A DNA stretch of 64,000 nucleotides from Nitrospiraceae bacterium (GTDB taxonomy: Bacteria > Nitrospirota > Nitrospiria > Nitrospirales > UBA8639): positions 1 to 64,000 of the forward strand of contig JACKFF010000007.1 of NCBI GenBank assembly GCA_020632595.1. The letters run 5' to 3'. This document shows positions 6,654 through 16,141 of this stretch, piece after piece. A model generated the notes under the pieces. The model ran no database searches. It was not told the DNA's origin and saw only the letters and a program-made list of their open reading frames with translations. Each line of letters starts with the position of its first letter. The first letter of the stretch is position 1. The position numbers were made by a program, and so were the translations under genes.

Positions 6654-8621
6654 CTAACTTCCGATTGGACCGCCGTCGTCTTTGGTGATGACAATGCACG
6701 ATGAGCGGGGCCTCTCCCCGGCCTCACCATCCGGCCACGAGCTGTAGTGCTTCGGGTCAGCCGGGTCGTTGACCGTTGGAGCCTCACCCGGGTGTTGGAT
6801 CCCCACAAACATCGTCCTTTCATCGGGGGTGGTGCATATCCCCGTGATTTCACAGCCGTTTGGTCCAACGAGGAACCGCCGCGTCTCACGTGTCGTTGGA
6901 TCGGCGCACAGCATTTGATTGTTCCCGAATCCGGCATACTCTCCTGAATTGATGGTGCTGGCGGAGACATCAGTTTGAATCCATGTCCGGCCGCTGGGAG
7001 CTACGTACACGCCGTCCGGCGAACCGTATTTGTCCCCAAAGATGGTCGATCCATGCGAGGCCTCCGCTGGATCGCCGCACAAAGCAAATATATCCCATTC
7101 AAAGGAATTTTCTGTCCAGTCGTGCTGGTATTTCCAGGTAATGATGTGCCCGTAATGATTCGGGCTGCGGGGGTTCGTTGCATCGATCGGAGGATTTGTC
7201 CCAGTGCCCCGTCGAGTGTTATTGGTGAGAGTGGCGATGACGGTCAGTGACTCAGGAAAGGTGTCGATCCATTCGGGTCGATCCATTTTCGTGGCCCCAA
7301 CCGCATCGGCTGCCCCACGGGTATTGATCAAAATGTCAGTTAACGCCCAACCCGCCAGCATCGGATGGTCGGGTGTTAAGGGAATCCATTCGCCAAATCC
7401 CGTATCATGAAATTTGGCCACATAGAGGATGCCGTCATCTAAAGGGTGAATCCCGCGTCGGAGGGCGCTGCGCCAGGGTAATTTTGACACAAAACGGTAA
7501 ATGTATTCGAACCGTTCATCATCGCCCATATACACCGCGACTTTTCCGTGTTTGGTTTCCTGAACCTTGGCCCCTTCGTGTTTTAACCGACCGAGCGCGC
7601 TTCGCTTCACTGGAATCGAATGAGGCTGAAAAGGATTAATCTCCACGATATAGCCGAAGCGATGTGGTTCATGAGGCTCTTCATCCACTCGGAAACGTCT
7701 GTCTGTGGTATGCCAAAGGTACCCAAAACCCTCACTGGTTATTCCATATCTGGCTTCCAGTTCGGTGGGCGGCTCGTTTTTTCGAAAATATCCGTTAAAG
7801 TTTTCCTCGCATGCCAGATAGGTTCCCCAGGGGGTCAATCCCACGGCGCAATTGTTCAATGTGCCTAATACTCTTCGACCTGTTGGATCTTCGCTGGTGA
7901 CGAGTCGAGGATCGCCAGCAGCAGGTCCGCCAATGGTGATGGGAGTTAACCCGGTGATTCGACGTGCATAACGAGACCGGCGAACGACCTGCCATATTTT
8001 TCGTCGACCATGCCGGTGGAAAAACTGGTTTTCCTCGTGTTCATCGTGAGCATCATTCAATCCCTGTTTCCCCTGTCGAATTTCAATGATGGACACACCA
8101 TGAGCATTGAGCGATTTTCTCGTTTTTTCCGAGTCCCAATTTGCAGTTCCATCCGGGAACAAGAGTTCATCATCGGTATACTCGTTATTTTGAACGAGGA
8201 GCCCGCGTCGAGAACCGAGAATTGGAAAATACACTAACCCGTCGTTATGCATGCCCCATTGCAAGGCTTGATCGTCGGCAGTATTACTTGCATCCTGCTT
8301 GAATGATGGCCCGCGGGAAACGGGATCGCCCCATGAAATAAGCACGTCCGCCGTGTATCCAGGAGGAACGACGACGGTATCTTCCGAAGAAACGGGAATG
8401 CCTTGAAACCCGAGAAGCGGATCTTGTTTCCGACCCCATCGGTAAGCCGAAACGGGAACTGCATGCAGTAAGGCCTCAATCCCTCCGAGTGAAAGTGTCG
8501 CTGCTACGGCCAAGCTTCCACTCAGGATATTGCGGCGGGACATTCGAGCTCCAAGGACCTCGATGAAGGTATTATTGTCAGAAGGATTACTCACTTGGTT
8601 GTCATCATCACATTTGGGCAT
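6654..8621 (-). CDS. phoX: PhoX-type alkaline phosphatase (DUF839), Tat-exported
   Basis: Encodes 655 residues from ATG at 8621, chosen because GGGAGG lies 5 bp upstream and because it places a twin-arginine motif, MSRRNILSG, about 30 residues in, followed by a hydrophobic stretch. PhoX enzymes are Tat-exported monomeric phosphatases with an iron-calcium cofactor that release phosphate from organic esters. Family blocks visible: VVVPPGYTADVLISWGDP, QNNEYTDDELLFPDG, GVSIIEI, NNCAVGLTPWGTYLACEENF with its conserved Cys and Glu pair, and EPHEPHRFGYIVEI. It is the distal gene of a minus-strand pair, 82 bp after the phytase-like gene. Expected to be induced by phosphate starvation; no clear Pho box was found upstream of the pair. 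Confidence 0.9.
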   Translation of the reverse strand: MPKCDDDNQVSNPSDNNTFIEVLGARMSRRNILSGSLAVAATLSLGGIEALLHAVPVSAYRWGRKQDPLLGFQGIPVSSEDTVVVPPGYTADVLISWGDPVSRGPSFKQDASNTADDQALQWGMHNDGLVYFPILGSRRGLLVQNNEYTDDELLFPDGTANWDSEKTRKSLNAHGVSIIEIRQGKQGLNDAHDEHEENQFFHRHGRRKIWQVVRRSRYARRITGLTPITIGGPAAGDPRLVTSEDPTGRRVLGTLNNCAVGLTPWGTYLACEENFNGYFRKNEPPTELEARYGITSEGFGYLWHTTDRRFRVDEEPHEPHRFGYIVEINPFQPHSIPVKRSALGRLKHEGAKVQETKHGKVAVYMGDDERFEYIYRFVSKLPWRSALRRGIHPLDDGILYVAKFHDTGFGEWIPLTPDHPMLAGWALTDILINTRGAADAVGATKMDRPEWIDTFPESLTVIATLTNNTRRGTGTNPPIDATNPRSPNHYGHIITWKYQHDWTENSFEWDIFALCGDPAEASHGSTIFGDKYGSPDGVYVAPSGRTWIQTDVSASTINSGEYAGFGNNQMLCADPTTRETRRFLVGPNGCEITGICTTPDERTMFVGIQHPGEAPTVNDPADPKHYSSWPDGEAGERPRSSCIVITKDDGGPIGS

Positions 8622-8703
8622 GCTTGCCTCCCTTGTTAGGTTTCCACAGGCACTGAGGTTGAGTGAATCTGTTTGGGAAATATAGAGACATCCGGCGATT
8701 TCC

Positions 8704-10998
8704 TTAATTGAGACGCCCAAGATTGATGAACTGCGTCTCTCCGTTTGAATCATCGACTCCGTCATTGTCCGTCACAATGAGGGCGTTTCCATTCGGAAGG
8801 ACGGTTAATCCCTCAACCTTTTCAGTGATTGCGCCTTGGGGTGCTTGAAGGTCCGGAATCAAGTCACGGACCAAAGTTTTGGTCAGGACAGGAAATGTAC
8901 CCCCTTCGGCAACCGGATCAACGCCGAGGACAGAAAACGCATAGATTTTTTTAATGCGGGCATCGCGGCCGGCTTGATTGTCCCGCTCGATCACCCAAAA
9001 CGTCTCGGGACCGACCGCGACAATTTCCGATAGCCCCACCCAGCCACCATTCGGCGATTCACGTGGATCAAGGGGGTAGTAAAAAAATGCCCATTCCCCG
9101 GTGTTCGTATCATACCGGGCAATTCGCACATTCCCTGCCGGATCGTCTACCCACTCTCGTTGAATGGCCACGTACACGAATTCCCCGGTGCCGGAGGGTT
9201 GCTCAACGGTGGCGACACCTTCGAATCCGAATCGTCGTTGTTTGGCGTTGGTGGTATCCGGAAGATGAATGCGTTCCAGAAGGGTTCCATCCTCGGCGAC
9301 TTGGTATAACTCATTCAGGGAGGTGACCGGACGCTCAGGGTCATCAACGCTTCCCCCACCTTCCGATGCGACCCAAAAGCCCCCAGGAGGCCGAATGGCC
9401 AAACCCTCTATATCCAAATTGACGGTGTGGCCGTTTTCTCTGAGAATGATAGGCTGAGTGATGACTGCAGGAAATCCTGTCACATCTACTTTGAACAGCC
9501 GGCTTTCTTTATAGAAACTATCTTGCGCGGCATACACATGGTCAGAGGTTGTGGGATCGGCTGCTAATGTGGATAGCGCTCCCCATGGAATTGGTAACCC
9601 GTTTTGATCATCGGCCGATAGGATGGTTGGATAGGCCGGATTTTCGCGTCCCAATTCATAAATGGTGATGACGCTCCGGAATCCAGCGATTCGATCATCG
9701 TTTTCGCTGGCGGAGACCAATAAATTTCGATGGGGAATGGCTTTCAGTCCTTCCGGACCGTTGCCCGTAGGAAGGACCTGAAGAAATTCAGGACGGTGAT
9801 TGTGTCGGAGTCGATACACCGTAATGACACTTGAGCGTTCGGATCCCACAAAGAGGTAGTTGTTCTTTCCATAGTCTCCGTATTCAATTCCCTCGGGTTC
9901 GTTGCCTTTATTCTCCGAGCGAGCTTCAGGATAATGCCCGATACGAGCCATCAGATGTTCCATGGAATGGCCCGAGGTAAAGCGCACATCACCGGTGGTA
10001 TTGAAGATAGTAAAACCCCGGCTTCCCCCCACTAAATCCCCTTCATCGGCCGTCGCCAATCGATGTTTCGAAATCCACTTCACGGCATCCGGTTCTCTGC
10101 GGACATCATTCAAACTGCTATTCAATTCGATGAGATCGTTTTCATTCGTATCAATATCCGTGAGATCGACGGTTCCTGCTTCCCAATGGTTGATAACCTT
10201 TCCTGTTTGGAGATCAATGAGGGCGAGGTGGTTATTTTCCTGCAGTGTGACCACTGCGATATTTTTCTGGTTGATATCGATAAATTCCGGCTCTGGATCG
10301 GTGGGGAACAGCGTGGGGACCCCAACCAGATCCACTGTGCGGGTGGTCCAGTGTGTGGGATTGCCCTTGATGTCGACGATGACCACGAAACCGGGTGGAG
10401 ATTGTGGCGGTTCTCCATTCCCCAGTTCTTCGTCTCGTTCATTCTCAATCGCAATGGCTGCGTACTTCCCATCGGGGCTGACGGCAATACTGTCCGGCTG
10501 TCCCCCAAGGTCGATACTTCGTACGATTTGGCGTGTGTTGAGATTAATGATCTGTAGAACACCGGAAGTATTGACAAAGTTTTCACTGGTATTGACGACA
10601 CCCAACGCATACTTCCGCACAACCGCGACTGACGTGGGTTCTCCGCCAACAGCAAGCGTCCCATCAGGTCGGGGATCCGATGGATCACTGATATCCACAA
10701 ATCCGATATTCTGCGTTTGACTATCCGTGTAAATTAGCAGTTGCCCATTTTCACTAGCCGTCACAATTTCTGCGACGGTTTCTGTATTGACGTCCGAATT
10801 GAGAAAGACGGGGAATGTGGCAATCCGACGGAAATATTTCTCCGGACTTCGGGACTCCCTGTCGTCGGCATGCAACGGAGGCGTCAAGGCGGTTCCGATC
10901 ATGGCCAACCCCGCTATGCATGCGAAGACGTCCCGTCCGACAGACTTTGTGTCTGACCATGTAGGCCAAGGGCGTGAAATATTCTGACGTAAGTTCAT
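8704..10998 (-). CDS. Secreted phytase-like/esterase-like beta-propeller protein
   Basis: Encodes 764 residues from ATG 10998, with AAGGAG 6 bp upstream. Residues 1 to about 45 form a long Sec-type signal peptide (hydrophobic VFACIAGLAMIGTAL, then HADD). The N-terminal half is a surface-layer/YVTN-like propeller (VGGEPTSVAVV, GGQPDSIAVSPDGKYAAIAIEN), and the C-terminal half carries the esterase-like-phytase (Phytase-like) domain: LDIEGLAIRPPGGFWVASEGG, FGFEGVATVEQ, KVEGLTVLPNGNALIVTDNDG. Such proteins are often encoded next to PhoX-type enzymes and are thought to hydrolyse phosphate esters outside the cytoplasm. First gene of the phoX pair; the substrate is unproven. Confidence 0.8.
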   Translation of the reverse strand: MNLRQNISRPWPTWSDTKSVGRDVFACIAGLAMIGTALTPPLHADDRESRSPEKYFRRIATFPVFLNSDVNTETVAEIVTASENGQLLIYTDSQTQNIGFVDISDPSDPRPDGTLAVGGEPTSVAVVRKYALGVVNTSENFVNTSGVLQIINLNTRQIVRSIDLGGQPDSIAVSPDGKYAAIAIENERDEELGNGEPPQSPPGFVVIVDIKGNPTHWTTRTVDLVGVPTLFPTDPEPEFIDINQKNIAVVTLQENNHLALIDLQTGKVINHWEAGTVDLTDIDTNENDLIELNSSLNDVRREPDAVKWISKHRLATADEGDLVGGSRGFTIFNTTGDVRFTSGHSMEHLMARIGHYPEARSENKGNEPEGIEYGDYGKNNYLFVGSERSSVITVYRLRHNHRPEFLQVLPTGNGPEGLKAIPHRNLLVSASENDDRIAGFRSVITIYELGRENPAYPTILSADDQNGLPIPWGALSTLAADPTTSDHVYAAQDSFYKESRLFKVDVTGFPAVITQPIILRENGHTVNLDIEGLAIRPPGGFWVASEGGGSVDDPERPVTSLNELYQVAEDGTLLERIHLPDTTNAKQRRFGFEGVATVEQPSGTGEFVYVAIQREWVDDPAGNVRIARYDTNTGEWAFFYYPLDPRESPNGGWVGLSEIVAVGPETFWVIERDNQAGRDARIKKIYAFSVLGVDPVAEGGTFPVLTKTLVRDLIPDLQAPQGAITEKVEGLTVLPNGNALIVTDNDGVDDSNGETQFINLGRLN

Positions 10999-11917
10999 AG
11001 AAATCTCCTTTTGGAATTGTGTTGTACTATTGTTTGTTCTGAGAGCCTGACGCTTGCTCAAAGAAATGAAGGTTGTTGGGGTAGTCAGTCATGAACGTAT
11101 GTGGTGGAGTAGTGATTTCTGCTGTTTGTGATAAGTTCCCGTCTTTTCGGGATCTTCGTGGTTCACTCTCCCTCGCGTTCCCTTTCCCCAAGACTATTGA
11201 GTTCATGCTTTCGATCAATGCATGCGTTATTTCAGATCCCAACTTGAGTCTCGAATTCGCGTGAGGTCTTCATGTCTGACGTGCTTGAACAGGTGGCGAA
11301 CATATGCATAGATGGATACGATCAAAAACTTAATTCCCGCTTCCCAAAACATTTTTGAGGATCCTCCTCTGATGATGAGACATGTGCGACAATTGGACCC
11401 AAATGGAATGGCAACATTTCCTGGCTTATCTCTCTGTTCTGATGGAGGTCAGAGTAAACGCCCCAAGTTGCCAGTCTGTTAGGCCTCGATCACATCAATG
11501 TAAACAATGCCGGGAAGGATGGTGTATCCGGAGGACTCCAAGGAGGATTGCAGGGGAGATTGTGGGTTATGAGGTTGTCCCAGATGCCTGAGTCTTTAAT
11601 CAACTTTTCAATCTAACCCAGGATCTGTGCTCACTCGTTCCATCCCAGCGCTCAGCGAGATCCTTCGTGGAACTTGTCCTGAGGTTGCCGAAAGGCTCGG
11701 GATGAAAACCTTTCCCAGGACTTGATTCGGGCGTGACAACGGCAGTATTTATGAGGCATTGTCGGGTACAGGCCGCTTAGACTTGCACCGGAACTCCGAC
11801 TCATCTTTCCCCTTTTCTTTTTGTTCCGGCTTTCCTTTTTATTATGCTAGTATTAATGGCAACAGTGAAGGCAGGATTATCCCCAATGTGAACATCTGCT
11901 TCATTCCTTCCTGAAAC
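10999..11917. other. 919 bp divergent intergenic region
   Basis: Lies between the minus-strand phosphatase pair and the plus-strand nuclease gene. No convincing gene: a plus-strand frame of 69 codons (11382-11591) is Cys/Arg-rich with no ribosome site or domain. It must carry promoters for both directions, but no clear -35/-10 pair or Pho box was found. I see nothing else definable. Confidence 0.4.
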
Positions 11918-13408
11918 ATGGCCAGGCACCGAGTCACCGCCCAAGATCTCTATAACTACACCAAGTGTCTGCATCGCGTGTATCTGGATAGCAACGGCGA
12001 TCCTTCGGAAAAATCCGAGGTCAGCTCATTTGTGAAATTGTTGTGGGAAGTGGGGTTACAGACTGAACGGGATTATATTACTTCGCTCGGCGATCAGGAG
12101 ATCGTGGACCTGCAAAATCTTGGGGTAGAGCCGGCATTTCAGGAAACCCTGTTGGCCATGGAGCATGGAGCCCCTGTGATTTATCAAGGCTGTCTGATCC
12201 ATGAGCACTTGGTGGGGCGACCGGATCTGTTGGTGAAACGTGGGGATGGGGCGTCTCGCTTCGGGGATTATCTTTATGAGCCGATTGATATTAAGGCTGG
12301 AAAGGGTTGGGAAGAGGCGGACGGCAAGAACCCCAGGTTTAAAGAACATTACGCCTTTCAGATTTTATTTTACCGGCTGTTACTTGAGCAGATTCAGGGA
12401 ACAGTTCCAGCGGGTGGCCGGATCATTAATGTGGATAAACAGCTTGAAGAATTTGATCCGGCTCCCTTTGCAGAACGGTTTAACCAGGCCATGCAGGACG
12501 TTCAGCAACTGGTGTCCGGGGACGAGACTTCGGAACCGGTGCTGGGAAGTCACTGTACCATGTGCGGATGGTTTAGCCGATGTTACCGATGGGTGAAAGA
12601 CGAGTCCGATCCCACCGGCTTATTTTTTGTGGGCAAGCAAAAATTTGCGCTCAGGGAGCAGGGGCTTCGGACGATACAGGATATTGCTCACATGGATGTG
12701 CAAACCTATCTCAAGCCCCCTCATAAGATTCCGCGAATGGGAAAAGTCTCCCTGACCCGGATGAAAGAGCGGGCGCAGGTTCTGTTAGAGGGGAAGCCGA
12801 GGATCCGCCCCGGCTATAGATTCCCGAAGGTTGATCGGGAGATCTATTTTGATATTGAAGATGACCCGACCCGGGGCGTCACCTATTTGTTCGGAATGGT
12901 CATTCAGGATGGGAAGAGGCCCTCTCACTTTACATATTTTCTGGCTAAAAGGCCTGAAGACGAAGAGCAGACGGTCAGGGACTTCTGGCGATTTATTCAA
13001 TCGACGGAACAAGCCGTGTATTATGTGTATTCCCATAAGGAGCGATCGACGCTGAAACGGTTGATGGAAAAATATGATCTGGATGCCGAGACCTTTGAAA
13101 AATATAAGTCCTGTGAATTTGATTTGTATCAAGACCTCATTGTGGAATATTCTGATTGGCCGACATTTTCTTATGGGATTAAACATATCGCCAAGTTTAT
13201 CGGGTTTCAGTGGAGAGACGTGGACCCGTCCGGCGCCAACTCCATTGCCTGGTATAACGAGTATTTAGCCAATCCGGCCAATGAAGCGCTTCTGAATAGA
13301 ATTTTGGAATATAATGAGGATGATTGTTATGCCATGGCAGCCATCACCCGATATTTTGATCATCATTCGCATAAAAGTCAGGATACGGCTGAGGGACAGA
13401 CGCACTGA
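11918..13408 (+). CDS. TM0106-family RecB-like nuclease with RNase H-like domain
   Basis: Encodes 496 residues with two nuclease modules. N-terminal PD-(D/E)XK module (1 to about 230): GRPDLLV, then PIDIKAGKG (the D-x-K core), YAFQILFYRLLLE (the QxxxY motif), ending in HCTMCGWFSRC, a Cys cluster of the Cas4/AddB kind that could hold an iron-sulfur centre. C-terminal RNase H-like/DEDD exonuclease module (about 300-490): IYFDIEDDP with the D-x-E pair, YSHKERSTLKRL, and EYNEDDCYAM with the last acidic residues. This is the TM0106 family, presumed DNA repair or processing enzymes. No CRISPR array is near. No strong ribosome site precedes ATG 11918. Confidence 0.85.
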   Translation: MARHRVTAQDLYNYTKCLHRVYLDSNGDPSEKSEVSSFVKLLWEVGLQTERDYITSLGDQEIVDLQNLGVEPAFQETLLAMEHGAPVIYQGCLIHEHLVGRPDLLVKRGDGASRFGDYLYEPIDIKAGKGWEEADGKNPRFKEHYAFQILFYRLLLEQIQGTVPAGGRIINVDKQLEEFDPAPFAERFNQAMQDVQQLVSGDETSEPVLGSHCTMCGWFSRCYRWVKDESDPTGLFFVGKQKFALREQGLRTIQDIAHMDVQTYLKPPHKIPRMGKVSLTRMKERAQVLLEGKPRIRPGYRFPKVDREIYFDIEDDPTRGVTYLFGMVIQDGKRPSHFTYFLAKRPEDEEQTVRDFWRFIQSTEQAVYYVYSHKERSTLKRLMEKYDLDAETFEKYKSCEFDLYQDLIVEYSDWPTFSYGIKHIAKFIGFQWRDVDPSGANSIAWYNEYLANPANEALLNRILEYNEDDCYAMAAITRYFDHHSHKSQDTAEGQTH

Positions 13409-13575
13409 GGAAGAATGTTGGAAAAGTCCGTCCGTGGCGTTCACTGACTTTGCCGGAGCGGCTTCACGTCTAGGTACTCAAGCGATTGGCTCAATGGGTC
13501 GCGGCATCCGGGACACTGGAAGCCATTCTGCAATCAAACTCAAGGTTGGACTGGGCGGTTCAACTTGAGCAGTTG

Positions 13576-13612
13576 CGCCCCGCTTCCGATGAGCCGTCAT
13601 GGGATCGGGGCG
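13576..13612. other. GC-rich hairpin between nuclease gene and phoB
   Basis: CGCCCCG at 13576-13582 pairs with CGGGGCG at 13606-13612 across a 23-nt loop. It could end the nuclease transcript, but lacks a T-run. phoB starts 56 bp later. Confidence 0.3.
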
Positions 13613-13668
13613 TAGCATTCTGGTGAAAATTTCAATTGTTCAACGGTCCCTGCTGAGGAGAACGTCTT

Positions 13669-14361
13669 ATGGCTGCAACGGTATTAGTCGTTGATGATGA
13701 AAAGGATCTGGTGGAGTTGGTCAAGTATCACTTGGAAAAGGAGGGGCTCAAGTGCCTGGAAGCCCGTGATGGGGAAACGGCTTTGCAAATGGCCAGGGAA
13801 CGTACCCCGGATCTTATGGTCCTGGACCTGATGTTGCCGGGGGTGGATGGGTTAGAGGTCTGCCGGAAGTTGAGGAAAGACCCGAAAACGTCTTCGATCG
13901 CCATTATTATGCTGACGGCGAAGGCCGAGGAAGTGGACCGGATTGTCGGGTTGGAAATGGGGGCCGACGACTATATGGTGAAACCCTTTAGTCCGAGGGA
14001 ACTCCTCGCCAGAGTGAAAGCCGTGTTGCGGCGGGGACAGGGGCAGGACATGCCGGCGCTCAAACGGGTTGGAACCCTCGAGGTTGATGAAGGCAAACAC
14101 CAGGTGACGGTGGAGGGAACCGTGGTGGAGTTAACTGTCAAGGAATTCGATCTGCTCTGTGCGTTGATGCGGGCGAATGGCCGGGTCCTGAACCGGGAGC
14201 AAATATTGGAAACAGTTTGGGGCTATTCCAATGCCGTGGATATTGAATCACGAACGGTGGATGTGCACATTCGGCGGCTCCGGGAAAAGTTAGGAAGCGA
14301 ATGCACACGAATCGTGACGGTCAAAGGTGTGGGCTATCGTTTTGAATCGGGGTCGGTCTAA
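13669..14361 (+). CDS. phoB: Phosphate regulon response regulator PhoB
   Basis: Encodes 230 residues. Receiver domain 1-120 has the acidic pocket DD at 9-10, phosphoacceptor Asp53 in VLDLMLPGVDGLEV, Thr in MLTAKAEE and Lys in VKPFSPREL. The OmpR/PhoB winged-helix domain (about 132-228) has LTVKEFDLLCALM, VWGYSNAVDIESRTVDVHIRRLREKL and VKGVGYRFE. GAGGAGA precedes ATG 13669. phoR begins 29 bp after the stop, so the two form an operon. PhoB phosphorylated by PhoR would bind Pho boxes and activate pst and other phosphate genes, all found within the next 25 kb. The naming rests on sequence plus this context. Confidence 0.93.
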   Translation: MAATVLVVDDEKDLVELVKYHLEKEGLKCLEARDGETALQMARERTPDLMVLDLMLPGVDGLEVCRKLRKDPKTSSIAIIMLTAKAEEVDRIVGLEMGADDYMVKPFSPRELLARVKAVLRRGQGQDMPALKRVGTLEVDEGKHQVTVEGTVVELTVKEFDLLCALMRANGRVLNREQILETVWGYSNAVDIESRTVDVHIRRLREKLGSECTRIVTVKGVGYRFESGSV

Positions 14362-14390
14362 GGTGAATATGATGAACGTGACCTTCATCA

Positions 14391-15773
14391 ATGCGTAATC
14401 CCTCGCTCATTCTTGCGGGCTGGATGGTGTCGGCCATGATCGGGGCGGGGGTGGCGGTTGCCTGGGCATGGCCATTCTGGGTGATGGTTTTTTTGGGGGC
14501 TGGCCTGGTTGGCCTGGCGGTGTTGCTGACCCGGGACATCTGGGATCAGACGAGAGAAAATCATGAAGATGTCATGACAGGCGTTCGTCAACTTGAACAG
14601 CTCAGCGGAATTGATGAGGCGAGGACTTCTCGTGCGGTGGAATCCGATGCCTTGGGGAGCCATATCCAGCGCCTGGTGGAAAACGTGAAGAAACGTATGA
14701 CCGGCCTCGAGGAAGAACGCACGAAAATTATCGCCATCATGGAAAATCTGGTGGAAGGAGTGGTGGCCTTCGATCCAAAGGGAAAGGTCTTGTTCACCAA
14801 TTCCAGCGCCCATCGAATATTGGGATTGGACGCTCAGGCGATTCAAGGACGATCGCTGTGGGAAATCATTAGAAATCAAGAACTGGCAGGTCTGGTTGAA
14901 GGTTGTCAGGAATTGGCGTGGCATGAACGACGACAGGCAGAGGTAGAATTGCATCCTCCCGTCTCCATGGTGTTAGAGGTCTATGCCCTCCCTTTTCCCT
15001 TTTCCAATCAGAAGAAGGGGAGTGTGCTGGTGTTGCACGATGTCACCCAATTGCGTCGCCTGGAACAGGTACGGACGGAGTTTGTTGAGAACGTCTCCCA
15101 TGAATTGCGCACCCCGCTGACGGCCATCGTCGGATATTTGGAAACGCTTGTGGATGAACCGTCATTGGACACTCCGAACAATCGGAAATTTGTGCAGGTT
15201 GCCCACCAGAATGCGGTGCGGCTCAGTCGGTTAGTAGAAGACTTACGAAGCCTCTCGGAAATTGAATCGGGAAAAGTCGTATTGCGTTGTGAATCGGTGC
15301 CGTTGGGTGAAGTGGCGCAGGATGTCTGTGAGATGTTTCAACATCAACTGTCGAAAAAAAATCTGCAGGTTTCCAATAAGATCGGCGTCGAATTGAGTGC
15401 CTGGGTTGATAGAGACCGGTTGATTCAGATTCTGGTGAATCTCGTGGATAATGCCATTAAATATACGTCTGACGGAGGCACCATATCGTTTCAGGCCATC
15501 CCGTTGGGAGATGAGCGGATCTCACTACAGATTAAAGATACCGGCCAGGGCATTCCTTCAACGGATCTTCCAAGGATTACTGAACGATTTTATCGGGTGG
15601 ATCGAGCGCGGTCCCGTGAAGAAGGCGGGACGGGCCTTGGGCTCTCCATCGTCAAGCATCTGCTTCAACTGCTCGATGGCAAACTTCGCATACAGAGTGA
15701 ATTAGGAAAAGGCACCACCGTAGACGTGATTTTGCCTGTTTCCCCGCCAGATCTCACAACCAACCTTTTATAG
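14391..15773 (+). CDS. phoR: Phosphate sensor histidine kinase PhoR
   Basis: Encodes 460 residues. Two TM helices at about 5-25 and 26-45 separated by only a few residues, so there is no large periplasmic sensor, as in typical PhoR. A linker and a PAS domain follow (about 115-220, GVVAFDPKGKVLFTNSSAHR). The kinase core has the H box FVENVSHELRTPLTAIVGY (phosphorylated His at about residue 239), N box NLVDNAIKYT, and G boxes DTGQGIPSTD and GGTGLGLSIVKHLL. It phosphorylates PhoB and, with PhoU and the Pst transporter, senses phosphate supply from the inner membrane. Directly after phoB. Confidence 0.92.
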   Translation: MRNPSLILAGWMVSAMIGAGVAVAWAWPFWVMVFLGAGLVGLAVLLTRDIWDQTRENHEDVMTGVRQLEQLSGIDEARTSRAVESDALGSHIQRLVENVKKRMTGLEEERTKIIAIMENLVEGVVAFDPKGKVLFTNSSAHRILGLDAQAIQGRSLWEIIRNQELAGLVEGCQELAWHERRQAEVELHPPVSMVLEVYALPFPFSNQKKGSVLVLHDVTQLRRLEQVRTEFVENVSHELRTPLTAIVGYLETLVDEPSLDTPNNRKFVQVAHQNAVRLSRLVEDLRSLSEIESGKVVLRCESVPLGEVAQDVCEMFQHQLSKKNLQVSNKIGVELSAWVDRDRLIQILVNLVDNAIKYTSDGGTISFQAIPLGDERISLQIKDTGQGIPSTDLPRITERFYRVDRARSREEGGTGLGLSIVKHLLQLLDGKLRIQSELGKGTTVDVILPVSPPDLTTNLL

Positions 15774-16141
15774 TATTTCAATTTTCTTCTTCCGTAACTC
15801 CTTTAGTTGGTTGCTCTTGACTCCAAAATAAAAAAAATACCACACACTTGTAACGTAAAACACATAGCGACGAAACTGTCTCTGGGGTAGGATTCTGGTG
15901 AATACTTCGCTAGTCACAAAATCCGCTGGATGGCGGTGGCCCAGCATTGGACGGTGAAAAGAAGATTGGGTTATGGCAGCAGATAGCAAAAACATGGAAT
16001 GCCGGGATTTTTGGTGAGTTGGAAGTTCGTGATGCGGCATGAGCCGTGATTTCCGCCAGTCCGCCGGTTAAAATTGGAAAATGTTTGCCTCACCTGCCTT
16101 GTATGTGATGAGGCATCGTTTTCCATATTTGGAAAAGCACA
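15774..16141. other. 368 bp gap after phoR
   Basis: No gene seen. TTGTAAC occurs at 15848-15854 but without a properly spaced second unit, so it is not called a Pho box. The 3' part leads into the pyruvate kinase-like gene with a weak GGAAAAG site. Confidence 0.4.

Noticed and set aside
11382..11591. 69-codon plus-strand frame in the phosphatase/nuclease gap
   Set aside because: Random-looking Cys/Arg composition, no ribosome site, no partner.
11918..13408. Possible Cas4 or CRISPR link of the RecB-like nuclease
   Set aside because: No repeat-spacer array and no cas gene in the window; the C-terminal RNase H-like domain fits TM0106, not Cas4.
15848..15865. TTGTAAC as a Pho box before the pyruvate kinase-like gene
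   Set aside because: The second unit 11 bp away (AACACAT) does not fit.
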